Shown: positions 31,590 to 40,849 of the stretch, piece after piece
Numbering within the stretch: the stretch's first letter is position 1
Layout of the letters: every line of letters begins with the position of its first letter
Source of the DNA: Biomphalaria glabrata
Lineage: Eukaryota; Mollusca; Gastropoda; Planorbidae
Direction: 5' to 3'
Assembly: GCF_947242115.1 (NCBI RefSeq)
Contig: NC_074716.1
Location: forward strand, 866,001 to 930,000
Length of the DNA: 64,000 nucleotides
Program-made: the position numbers and the translations under genes
Notes under the pieces: model-generated
The model's database searches: none
Told to the model about the DNA's origin: nothing
The model's input: the letters and a program-made list of their open reading frames with translations, nothing else

Positions 31590-31880
31590 CAATTCTTGCA
31601 AAAAGTTTATATAAGATTGTTTCTATTTAATAATTTGATTGCCAGGGGAACAAAGGATTTTTTGTGTCTGTTTGTCTTTGCTATCAGTGTTTTGTATCTC
31701 TTTAGTGATGGTAAAATCACAAAATCCTGACCCAAAGGATGACCTTTTATTTCTAGAATCTTTTTAGCTTGTAGCTGCCCGAATGGGGTTTTTTTTTTTT
31801 TGCCAATGATTTTACCAGCAGCATTCAGGATTCTATGCAATTCTTGATAGAAATGAGAAAGCTGGGTGAGCTTTGATGTC
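31590..31880 (-). pseudogene. LINE reverse transcriptase C-terminal fragment (Rex1-like)
   Basis: Minus frame HRILNAAGKIIGKKKKTPFG, LEIKGHPLGQDFVILPSLKR and KTNRHKKSFVPLAIKLLNRN. This matches the NAAGKIIG...HPL...LPS...KKSFVPxAIKLLN ending of Rex1/CR1-related LINEs. Confidence 0.75.
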
Positions 31881-32400
31881 CTCCATTAGTGACATCGTGA
31901 TATATATGCGTTGTCGTAATAGCTACTCGGATTTGCAGGCGCTCTCAATTACTTCATAAGACTTTGAAGCACTTTAAAATATGTATTCACAAGGGGAAAA
32001 TGTCGATAAGTAGCCTTACATAGGCGTCCTTATCGGTACAAATTGAATCGTCTCTTCTTCTAGCTACACTTTTTAGTTTCGGGATTTGTAGTTAAAGATT
32101 TCTTAATTCTACTTGATATCCTAATATCTTCTTTTTTTTTTATCTCACTCGATGTGAGGACGTAGCTGGAGCGGTGGTTCTCACACTGTATTGTTGTGGT
32201 TACAGTACAAGAACATGAAGACATTTCCGGGCGGGGTACGGGAACAACAGGCGCCACGTATATGGGACGATTCAATCGTAGTTATGATCGCTGCCATTGT
32301 GGAACCTTCAGACAAGACTTTGGTCCCTGCCTGGTCGTTGAATAAATTTGTTCCCAATGAATTGTCTGGATAATGGCGCTTACGGCGTCGATTATCTACT
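31881..32400. other. Intronic, no firm feature
   Basis: Around 32160-32460 the sequence is GC-richer with short open frames on both strands but no recognisable family. From about 32410 a weak family D relic appears. Confidence 0.4.
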
Positions 32401-32514
32401 GGACATTTTACAAGGTGATATTGTAGGTTTGCAGCTGTATTGCCCACTAACAGGTAGCGAGAATATTCTTAGGGATGTTTAGGGCCTCGAAGGTGGCTGC
32501 ATGGTCAGTTGTCA

Positions 32515-32815
32515 TTATCCCCTCGTTTAATATAATAAGGCTTATCTTCGAGTCCGAAGATCAGTTTCAAATGTGTATCCGCTGCCTTTGTGAGTGACCT
32601 CCAGCTGTCTTGTTCTGAGGCCGCATGCAACCAGGTACTCTGTTCTATGTCAGCTAGGGCAAGTTAGCGCCTAAGCTGGTCTTTGAAGCATTTCCATTAC
32701 GTCGACCACCTTTTAGCTCACCAAAAAAGACTGCCTTTGGCATACGTTCGTCCCTCACACGGGATACGTGCCCTGCCCAGCGTAACTGTCGGACCATAAG
32801 AAGTCCCTCTAATAT
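32515..32815 (-). pseudogene. Decayed LINE reverse transcriptase C-terminus and 3' tail
   Basis: Minus frame MVRQLRWAGHVSRVRDERMP, KAVFFGELKGGRRNG and decayed sequence after it. LRWAGHVxRxxDERxPK...FGEL is a LINE C-terminal signature. The tail (CTTCGAGTCCGAAGATCAG region) is the repeat also at 6825-7030 and 38335-38430. Confidence 0.65.
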
Positions 32816-33270
32816 AACAAGGTTTAATGTTATTTTATATTATTTCTATAGTCGCTTAGTCTCTAAACTTAGGCTCTCATATTTTATTTTCTATCGATTC
32901 ACTTGTCTGTCTGGTAAAAAGTTTAACACGTTTTTTTTTCTCACACTCATTCTCGGATCTACGACAAGGAATGTGGCAAAGATTTGGCAATGTTGAAAAT
33001 TTAATTATTTTTTTTTTGTGTGTGGGGATCTGATTTCTGCAGTTTACCAGTATTTTGACATGCTTATCTTTAAATACTTTTATGTCTACAGGTTTTTCTT
33101 TTGTTACATTTCCCAGGCCTCATTTAGCATAATTCTTCTTCTTTGTTGCCAAGCATTGTATATATGCGAATCTAAAACAATAAAACTGTACTTTGCAAAA
33201 GCCGCTCTTTTTTTTTTGAGCATTCAAGATATAGTCTTGTAATGTATTTTTTTTTTTTAATACTGTACAG
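32816..33270. other. Intronic, no recognised feature
   Basis: T-rich sequence up to the TACTGTACAG acceptor of exon H. Confidence 0.5.
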
Positions 33271-33424
33271 ATTGTGAACAAGGAGATCAAGACTTGAGAC
33301 CAGAACTGTGCACTAATTTTAGCGTCTGCCTAATACAGCCAACACTGCTCGTCATATTACACGTCTGCAACTACAAGTACCACGACAACGAGACCATTGA
33401 TACCATCCACTTCACCCAAAACTA
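33271..33424 (+). pseudogene. Metalloprotease exon H: degenerate PLAC-like module 3
   Basis: Starts after acceptor ACTGTACAG in phase 1 with DCEQGDQDLRPELCTNFSVC, then diverges to LIQPTLLVILHVCNYKYHDN and meets TAG at 33423-33425, overlapping the donor-like GTAGGC. Compared with exon J it lacks about 14 bases covering the CC-x2-C segment. The length is 154 bp, not a multiple of three, and three of the six cysteines are lost. If spliced in, it would give a truncated protein with a divergent tail. It is either a decayed exon duplicate or an alternative last exon. Confidence 0.7.
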
Positions 33425-33489
33425 GTAGGCAATGTATTGGTAGTAAATGTGACTTTAAAAAAATACTTTAAAAAAAAAAAAAAAACTTA

Positions 33490-33920
33490 TATTAATATAT
33501 ATCAATTAGTTTGGATCAGTCATGTAATTAAATTTGTAATAGAGCTAGACTAACATTAATACATCTGCGATTAAATATATTTTATACCAAATGTTTTTGT
33601 TTAGCGCTATCTCATCCTTTTAGCGTTCTCAATACACTATGATCCTATCACTTTTATCAACCGGTTGGAAAGAAGGAGAAAGAACAGGGTATCTGGGTGA
33701 TCGCTTTTAAAGTGTATTTAAAAAAAAAAAAAAAGGTAACGACCGAACTTTGGGGCTTCTCAGGCTTCTCAAGCCAACGCGGTAACCATACTAAGCCTCA
33801 GATGGCAGCCTAATATAAAGGAGCTCATACCACGACTTCAATCAAGTACTATTTATTTTCATTGTTTCAGATACCAAACAAAGTAATTAATTACCAATAG
33901 TTAATTAACAAATTTGGTTA
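33490..33920 (-). repeat. Interspersed repeat family C copy
   Basis: Reverse-orientation counterpart of 24385-24850: ATCAATTAGTTTGGATCAGT, GGGTATCTGGGTGATCGCTT and TTCTCAAGCCAACGCGGTAA. Confidence 0.65.
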
Positions 33921-34234
33921 ATTAGTTTTTTGTTTTCTTTTGCACCGACGTATGTAAAACAAATTAGGCCATTTACTGCTTCGTACTGCTTCGTGCGAAT
34001 GCGTGTTGAAAGGGTTAGAGAGAGAGAAGAATCCTAGATGGAATACTGTAAACAAAGTCATTATTGAAATGTAATTAATGGTTTCTCAACATTAAAGTAT
34101 TCATCGTCTACTATGTCTATGAGTTAGTTTGTACATAATTAAGAGTCTCGTCAGTTTGTAACATTTTCCTTAAATTCGTGGTTGTTCATATTTGATACTG
34201 TAACTGTTCCATATCTCAAGCTTAAACTCTACAG

Positions 34235-34396
34235 AATGTGAACCTGGAGATTTAGATTTGAGACCAGAACAATGTCTTAGCCCTAGTGTCTGCAAGACAC
34301 AGCCATTACAGTGCTGTAACTATTGCTCGTTTTATTTCAAAACTGAATCAATTACCACACCAACAATACCATTTATTACACCCATTTAACCAAAAC
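34235..34396 (+). CDS. Metalloprotease exon I: PLAC-like module 4 with in-frame stop
   Basis: Acceptor ACTCTACAG, donor-like GTAAGA at 34397, 162 bp, so length-symmetrical phase 1-1. It reads ECEPGDLDLRPEQCLSPSVC and KTQPLQCCNYCSFYFKTESI with all six cysteines, then a Thr/Pro/Ile stretch and TAA at 34387-34389, three codons before the donor. Inclusion would end the protein after this module. A decayed duplicate or an alternative C-terminus are both possible. Confidence 0.7.
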
Positions 34397-34564
34397 GTAA
34401 GATATTTAGAATATATTTGTAATCAATTCGACACCTAAACATTTAGACGACTTAGATCTAGATCTAGTTGAAGTAGTCCTGAACATGACATCTCTACTCT
34501 GCATTTGTAACCGTGTTTGTATTCATATCAATACAGCGCTGGTGGCGACTTGGGTAGAGTTAAT

Positions 34565-35495
34565 CGTGTGTGTACAACTAGATTTGATCTGGATGATGTA
34601 GAGCTTATAGCTAGACCAGTAGACATTGAGCTATAGACTTCTGTTAGTTTGAGATTTGATCTGGATGATGTAGAGCTTATAGCTAGACCAGTAGACATTG
34701 AGCTATAGACTTCTGTTAGTTTGAGATTTGATCTGGATGATGTAGAGCTTAGAGCTAGACCAGTAGACATTGAGCTATAGACTTCTGTTAGATTGAGATT
34801 TGATCTGGATGATGTAGAGCTTAGAACTAGACCAGTAGACATTGAGCTATAGACTTCTGTTTGAGATTTGATCTGTATGATCTAGAGCTTAGAGCTAGAC
34901 CAGTAGACATTGAGCTATAGACTTCTGATAGTTTGAAATTTGATCTGGATGATGTAGAGCTTAGAGCTAGACCAGTAGACATTGAGCTATAGACTTCTGT
35001 TAGATTGAGATTTGATCTGGATGATGTAGAGCTTAGAGCTAGACCAGTAGACATTGAGCTATAGACTTCTGTTAGTTTGAGATTTGATCTGTATTATCTA
35101 GAGCTTAGAGCTAGACCAGTAGACATTGAGCTATAGACTTCTGTTTGAGATTTGATCTGTATGATCTAGAGCTTAGAGCTAGACCAGTAGACATTGAGCT
35201 ATAGACTTCTGTTTGAGATTTGATCTGGATGATGTAGAGCTTAGAGCTAGACCAGTAGACATTGAGCTATAGACTTCTGTTAGTTTGAGATTTGATCTGT
35301 ATTATCTAGAGCTTAGAGCTAGACCAGTAGACATTGAGCTATAGACTTCTGTTTGAGATTTGATCTGTATGATCTAGATTCTAGAGCTATTGAACTCTGC
35401 TAGTTTGAGATTTGATCTGGATGATTCAGAGCTAGACCAGTAGACATTGAGCTATAGAACTCTGCTAGTCTGAGATTTGATCCAAGTTTTTCTAT
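34565..35495 (+). repeat. 72-bp minisatellite
   Basis: About thirteen tandem copies of a unit such as GAGATTTGATCTGGATGATG through AGACCAGTAGACATTGAGCT, 60-72 bp. The 72-bp form is 24 codons, giving minus-strand open frames of repeated MSTGLALSSTSSRSNLNLTE. No evidence that it is coding. It lies in the intron between exons I and J. Confidence 0.95.
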
Positions 35496-35518
35496 TTTTA
35501 TCTCCAAACATTTTTTTT

Positions 35519-35705
35519 AGTCCTGTGCGAGGCTACCTTTAATCTAAGTCCGGCCAAGGACGAACTTTCAACCGTGGCGAGGGGCGATTCCTCGGTTCAT
35601 ATGATCATCCAGAAGGAATGGCTGTGTTCTAGCGCTTTCGAGAAGGCCTTCGACCACCCTATAAAAAGAGAGAAGGTCATGACAGTTCAGATTCACAAGT
35701 TACAT
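35519..35705 (+). other. Unidentified coding-like fragment beside minisatellites
   Basis: After a TTTTTTTTAG acceptor-like site an open frame of about 60 codons with G/C-rich third positions reads CEATFNLSPAKDELSTVARG, DSSVHMIIQKEWLCSSAFEK and AFDHPIKREKVMTVQIHKLH. It then runs into the 40-bp minisatellite. No family recognised. The base composition stands out from the flanks, so it may be an exon or retrocopy remnant. Confidence 0.35.
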
Positions 35706-35714
35706 TTAGTCCAG

Positions 35715-35875
35715 TACAGTCAAGTCCAGTGTGAAGTCGCCCAGTTGAATCCATTACAGTCAAGTCCAGTGTGAAGTCGCCCAGTTGAATTCATTACAGT
35801 CAAGTCCAGTGTGAAGTCACCCAGTTGAATCCATTACAGTCAAGTCCAGTGGGAAGTCGCCCAGTTGAATCCATT
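35715..35875 (+). repeat. 40-bp minisatellite
   Basis: Four tandem copies of a unit CAGTCAAGTCCAGTGTGAAG plus TCGCCCAGTTGAATCCATTA, with few changes. Confidence 0.9.
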
Positions 35876-35908
35876 ACGCGTCAAGGACGAGGCTGGGAGG
35901 CCAGTAGA

Positions 35909-36275
35909 GTTTATACATCAGTACAGAGTTTATACGTCAGTACAGAGTTTATACATCAGTACAGAGTTTATACATCAGTACAGAGTTTGATACATCAGTA
36001 CAGAGTTTGATACATCAGTACAGAGTTTATACATCAGTACAGAGTTTATACATCAGTAAAGAGTTTATACATCAGTACAGAGTTTATACGTCAGTTCAGA
36101 GTTTGATACAACAGTACAGAGTTTATACGTCAGTACAGAGTTTGATACATCAGCACAGAGTTTATACATCAGTACAGAGTTTGATACAACAGTACAGAGT
36201 TTATACGTCAGTACAGAGTTTGATACAACAGTACAGAGTTTATACATCAGTACAGAGTTTGATACAACAGTACAG
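35909..36275 (+). repeat. 19-bp minisatellite
   Basis: About nineteen copies of a 19-20 bp unit AGAGTTTATACATCAGTAC with a GTTTGATACAACAG variant. Open frames on both strands are artefacts of the repeat. Confidence 0.95.
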
Positions 36276-36411
36276 TACGGTGAAGCATTTTTACAGACAT
36301 TGTTTCGTGTTACCAATTGTACAGTATTGACTAATTGACTCCTTTTTTGAAGTGACACCTTCGTTTCATAAAGATATTAGACATTAATTAAGTTTGTTTG
36401 TTTTACTTATG

Positions 36412-36565
36412 TCGGATGTTCCTTCAGAGTTGAAGATAATTACTTCCTAGTCCAAACCTCTCGCAGGACGACGGGGGATGGGAGCGGGCAGGGTTTGAAC
36501 CCGGGACCATCGATAAGTCCGAACGACAGTCCGGAGTACATACCGCACGACCAGGCAGCCAGCCA
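36412..36565 (-). mobile_element. SINE family A copy
   Basis: Reverse orientation: GGCTGCCTGGTCGTGCGGTA head, box-B-like GGTCCCGGGTTCAAACCCT, and tail GAAGGAACATCCGAC. Well preserved. Confidence 0.9.
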
Positions 36566-37240
36566 GTTTTATGGCTCCCGAATTGTCAAGTTGAGTAGGT
36601 TGTGAAGTGTTTGCATAAAGCCTGGATAGAAAGAGTGACGTTACAATATTGTAGTCTTTCGATCGTGACTGTGTTATTGTGTAATTGTGTGTGTATATGT
36701 ATACTTAGCTGCTCCGTCGTGGTTGAATACGAACACGTTTCTGGTTTTCTATGAACTCGACTATGACTATAAGTCCAATCCTCGCTTTAAAAAGGCAGTA
36801 GGCCTATATTTTTCTGCTTCAAACAATGTAAAATTGTGAATTAATGTGTATTATTGCTTATCAAATGGTATATCAGTCTATACCAACTCTATACCACTGT
36901 GTATATTACAGAGAGAGTATCATCGTGATGCGTGCATTAAAAGTTTTAAAATTGTGTTAAAAGAATGTGACGTGTAGGCCTATAATTGTAATCAAAAAAT
37001 GCAAATTATTGTTTCAATTGTGTAGACTACAAAAGTTGTTTTCGCTTAAAGATATTTGTGACGTTATAATACACGAAATAGCTGTTTTAATCGTACCTGC
37101 CTCCACTAATCCCTTAGCCTAATCTTTTTCATTAGTTGCTAAACATTTAGATAAAAATAATGTATGCTGCAAGTCACAAATCGTAGAGCACTTAAGACAT
37201 TCTTGATGATATAGTATGTGTTTTTTTAAATTGTCTACAG
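36566..37240. other. Intronic, no recognised feature
   Basis: AT-rich. Nothing named before the TTGTCTACAG acceptor. Confidence 0.5.
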
Positions 37241-37387
37241 AATGTGAACCAGGAGATCTAGACTTGAGGCCAGAACTGTGCACTAACACTAGTGTCTGCC
37301 AGACAAAGTCATCACTGTGCTGTCACTTTTGCTCGTTACATTACAAGTCTGCAAATACAAGTACCACACAATTAACGCCCCCCAACG
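37241..37387 (+). CDS. Metalloprotease exon J: PLAC-like module 5
   Basis: A 147-bp, phase 1-1 exon (acceptor TTGTCTACAG, donor GTAGGA). It encodes ECEPGDLDLRPELCTNTSVC and QTKSSLCCHFCSLHYKSANT, ending TQLTPPN. All six cysteines are present in the order C-x10-C-x5-C-x6-CC-x2-C. It is closest to exons H and I. NTS is a potential N-glycosylation site. This module and module 6 appear able to code. Confidence 0.85.
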
Positions 37388-37429
37388 GTAGGAAATTTTG
37401 TAACAAAATGTGTGCAAATACATTTAACA

Positions 37430-37590
37430 TTTTTCGAATGCTTATTCAGTTTTGAAGATGAACTACATCCTGGCCCAAACCTCCCGCAGGACGAAGGGGG
37501 AAGGCAGCGGGCAGGGTTTGCACTCATGAACATCAAGACCACCGAACGACAGCCCAGAACGCATAACAAATGATTAAGCAGCCATTCATG
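37430..37590 (-). mobile_element. SINE family A copy
   Basis: Reverse orientation, more diverged than 36412-36565, retaining GCAGGACGAAGGGGGAAGGC and GCAGCGGGCAGGGTTTG. Confidence 0.8.
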
Positions 37591-38823
37591 TTTTATTACA
37601 TGTGTTTTATCTGACGTTTGAGCTTTTGGTAATGTAAGTGATTTGAAATTTGTATCTAGGTTCTAAGCTTTAAACTATTCCTTAGTCTAATAAACGTGTT
37701 TTAGAAAAGATACATAGTCAATAAACGATCTTCTATATACGTAAAAAAAATTTGGAGTCAAGGGAAGTTAATTAAAAGATTGTACCTGTACTTTCATTCA
37801 ATATAGACTCATATGTATCACTGGAAATAAAATAGTGTGTATCTTTATGTATCAAAGATTGTGTATCATTATGCATTTTTATGAAAAACCGGCTTGCATA
37901 ATTATTATAACAATAAAAAGGGTTAACTTTCAGAAATCATAAAGTAGCCTAAGCAAAAGAGATTTTCCAAGCTGTAAAATCAGATTTTCACAAGATTTTC
38001 TATAAGTGTCACAGGTTGAGGAAAGGACAGACTGACAGACCACACAAAGCTATGGCGGCTTTCCTGCCTTTCGGTGGCCAGTAATATTGTCGAGAGAATA
38101 ATAATAATCTTTATTATCCATTAGGAAATGTGTCTTACATTTTGTGCATTACACCAATAAAAAAAACTTTAGAACTATTAAAAAAACAAAATATACAGTA
38201 GGCCTAGATATTTCGATCTGCTTAATTTGCCTTAGCTCTTGTAAGTGGAAACAATTATCATGATGTCAGTTATGGTAGAAACTTTGTTTACAATAAGAAA
38301 TTTTAATGAGGTTTCTAATAATAATACTAAAGCTTGTCTTCGAGTCTGAAGATTAATGAGGAGTGCAGTATTTCACGTGGCTACGTAGCCCTGACTGTGA
38401 CCTACATATTTTGCCACAATCAGCCATTCAGCGCAGACATAACCATTGAGTGAGGTTTCTACAAAACACGAAATGCCTCGTTTCCTGTTTTATTGAAGTA
38501 ATTTTTTTCTTTATAATAACAAAAAAATATTCAACCATGTATTGGAAATGTTTATTTGTCGGTATTCTGTTCAGTCCATAGGTTTGTTGTTTCCTTATTT
38601 AAACTAATCCACTTTATCGGTTGCTTAAATTTTGTTTTGTGAGCTAGAGGTATTTGTATTTTCTGACACATCGCACAATTTAGGCCATGTCCTGCCCATA
38701 ATCCATCAAAGGAACTAGAGGTCAACATATCTAACTTTGATTAAGTCGTGCAAGAAGCAGTACTGTTTACAGTAGTCGAGACATGATGAAAGTAATGTAT
38801 AATTATCTGTTTACTTTCAACAG
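37591..38823. other. Intron with one repeat relic
   Basis: At 38335-38430 a copy of the LINE-tail repeat (CTTCGAGTCTGAAGATTAAT, TGACCTACATATTTTGCCAC). Otherwise AT-rich unrecognised sequence. Confidence 0.5.
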
Positions 38824-39017
38824 AGTGTGTACTAGGAGAACCAGATTTAAGTCCACAGCTGTGTACTAGCCGTAGTATCTGCCAGACACAGCCATTGATG
38901 TGCTGTAAATATTGTTCTTCCCGAGACAATTCTGCAAGCCATCTCTCTTTATACACTATTTGGATATATTGTTTTTGTATTGCTTTCTTTCTTTATATTA
39001 AAACAAATGTCTATTAA
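38824..39017 (+). CDS. Metalloprotease exon K: PLAC-like module 6 and C-terminus
   Basis: The acceptor TTTCAACAG opens phase 1 with ECVLGEPDLSPQLCTSRSIC and QTQPLMCCKYCSSRDNSASH, keeping all six cysteines. It then runs through a hydrophobic stretch LSLYTIWIYCFCIAFFLYIK to a stop at 39015-39017, with no donor before it. I call it the terminal exon. The hydrophobic tail could be a membrane or GPI-type anchor, or simply intron sequence read through if the true donor has been lost. Confidence 0.7.
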
Positions 39018-39574
39018 GTAGATAAAGTACAAATGTCTATTAGGTAGCTAAAGTACAAGACTCTTAGGTAGATCAAGTACTTACCCTTGTTCGGAATTTT
39101 TTTAAAGTTTTTGTCTATTTCTTATCTTTATACCATTTTAAGCATTGTTTACACAAGGAAATCAATTATAATGAAGCAATCTATCAATCATAATGAAGCA
39201 ATCGTTGGTGTACTGTGCATGAAATAATAGACCTCTAAAACATGTGGCCAGGGCCGGCCTTAGATAATGAGCCTCCTTGTCCTTATCATTATGAGGAACA
39301 TTTTGTACATCCTCTTATAATTCTGGATCTAGAGATAAATTATGTTGCTTGTTTTTATTTCTTTTATTAAACAGTTTCAAGTTCTTTATATAATGTGTTG
39401 CCTTTTCCATTTATAGTTAGTCTATAGTTTGCTGCACTAATTTGTTTTGTGTCTTTTAAAGTAAATGAGCTTTCCAATTTTATTTTTAAAATCATTGACC
39501 AGAAGTATCTAATACCTTATCACCTGATTCTGATTTGCTTTTTAATTTATTTATAATTCTATAAAGAAAACTTA
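39018..39574. other. Region downstream of the protease gene
   Basis: A short tandem duplicate at 39005-39060 (AAATGTCTATTAAGTAGAT-like) and a hAT-like terminus CAGGGCCGGCCTTAGATAA at 39248-39266 without a partner end. The nearest AATAAA on this strand is at 39972. Confidence 0.4.
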
Positions 39575-39655
39575 ACTAGACCCCACACCAGATGGCTCTG
39601 TCTGCACCAGATGTGGAAAAATATACAGGTCATGACTGGGTTTGCATTCATCTTT
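39575..39655 (+). pseudogene. Decayed LINE zinc-finger fragment
   Basis: Frame SVCTRCGKIYRS, a stop, LGLHSS: the finger core of the LINE C-terminus, decayed. Confidence 0.5.
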
Positions 39656-40849
39656 AATCTTGGAAATTGAAGGCATTGCCATTCATTGTATATCATTTGT
39701 TTGTCTTCAGTGAAATTATTACAGGATTGTTTCCACAGTATTTTAAAATTTGCTATGTTGTCTTCTTCATCAGTTATTTTATTTAATGTACCGTACACCT
39801 TAATAATGTTGATTCATCTATATTATATTATTTCTGTAAGCAAGTACTCTATAATTAATGTAATTACAAAACAGTGTTATGATGCTGGCGAAAACTTGTT
39901 ACTGCAGATTACTAAACAGCTGTATGCTGGTATTTGAGTTTGGTGTAAACAAATACAGACAAAACTCCACAAATAAATGACAGAAGAGGGAACTGTTTCA
40001 AAATTTTAATCACAACAAATAGTTCATAACAAATAGTTCATAACAATTACATGCAGGTAATAACCTTAGTACTCAAACAGTATCCCTACAAAATAACTGT
40101 CCAGATATCATGGCTACATTAATTTTTAAAAAGTAAATGTTCGAAGTTAATATGCGAAAAAAAAAAGTTGAATACGAAGAAAACAGGCACCTTCCAAAGC
40201 TTATAAAATAATTTTATCTAGTGCAATGCAATGTTGGTAAACAAATTAACAATCAGGCCTTCAAGGGCCATAATTCTGAAATTCATCAGCAGAAGTAGAA
40301 AGACAATAGTATAAAGCCTGTGAGGCCACTGATCTTGTATCGACACTTGCTGTTCCTTTGGATCTAGATCAGTTGCTTGGAGAGATGGAAACTGCTGAGG
40401 AGATATAGTTTCGACCATTGCCATTGCCCAGGGATTCATTTCCATATAGTAGTTTCACAACTGAAGGATCACAATTAAATCAAGCTGGAACTTTTCTCAT
40501 CTGGAGTCTTTGATCTCCCATCAAACTTTTACTCAGGTGGCAAATAGGGGAATGCTCTTCAGATATGGCAAATATCGAAGAAATAAAATACTTATGGTAT
40601 ACCAAAATCGAACTTGCTGCCTGTATGAAAAGGAAGGATCCACAAAGATTATGGCACCTTAACTGAAAGTTAAGGCAGCTATCCAGAGAGCTTAATAGGC
40701 CACCCCCAGCTGGTTGTGCGCAGGGTTAACAACAGTCATATAAAAAAAAATATTGTTGGGAAAGCTAAAACAAATATGAATAAAATAAAGTTAATTTTGA
40801 AAAAATGTTTAGGCTATAATAAAACGCCCTAAACGTTGAAGGAAAAAGC
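39656..40849. other. Intergenic, no recognised feature
   Basis: AT-rich to about 40200. The frames at 40218-40445 have no match or splice context. 40500-40740 may be old repeat sequence. Confidence 0.4.

Noticed and set aside
34528-35054. Ser-rich repeated frames on the minus strand
   Set aside because: They are the translation of the 72-bp minisatellite, with no splice or start evidence.
18459-39266. Pairing of the two CAGGGCCGGCCTTAGATAA termini as ends of one transposon
   Set aside because: They are in the same orientation and 20.8 kb apart with unrelated flanks, so they are two separate relics.
40218-40445. 75-codon minus-strand frame as a terminal exon of the membrane protein
   Set aside because: No phase-0 acceptor keeps the frame open and no similarity to tail exons was seen.
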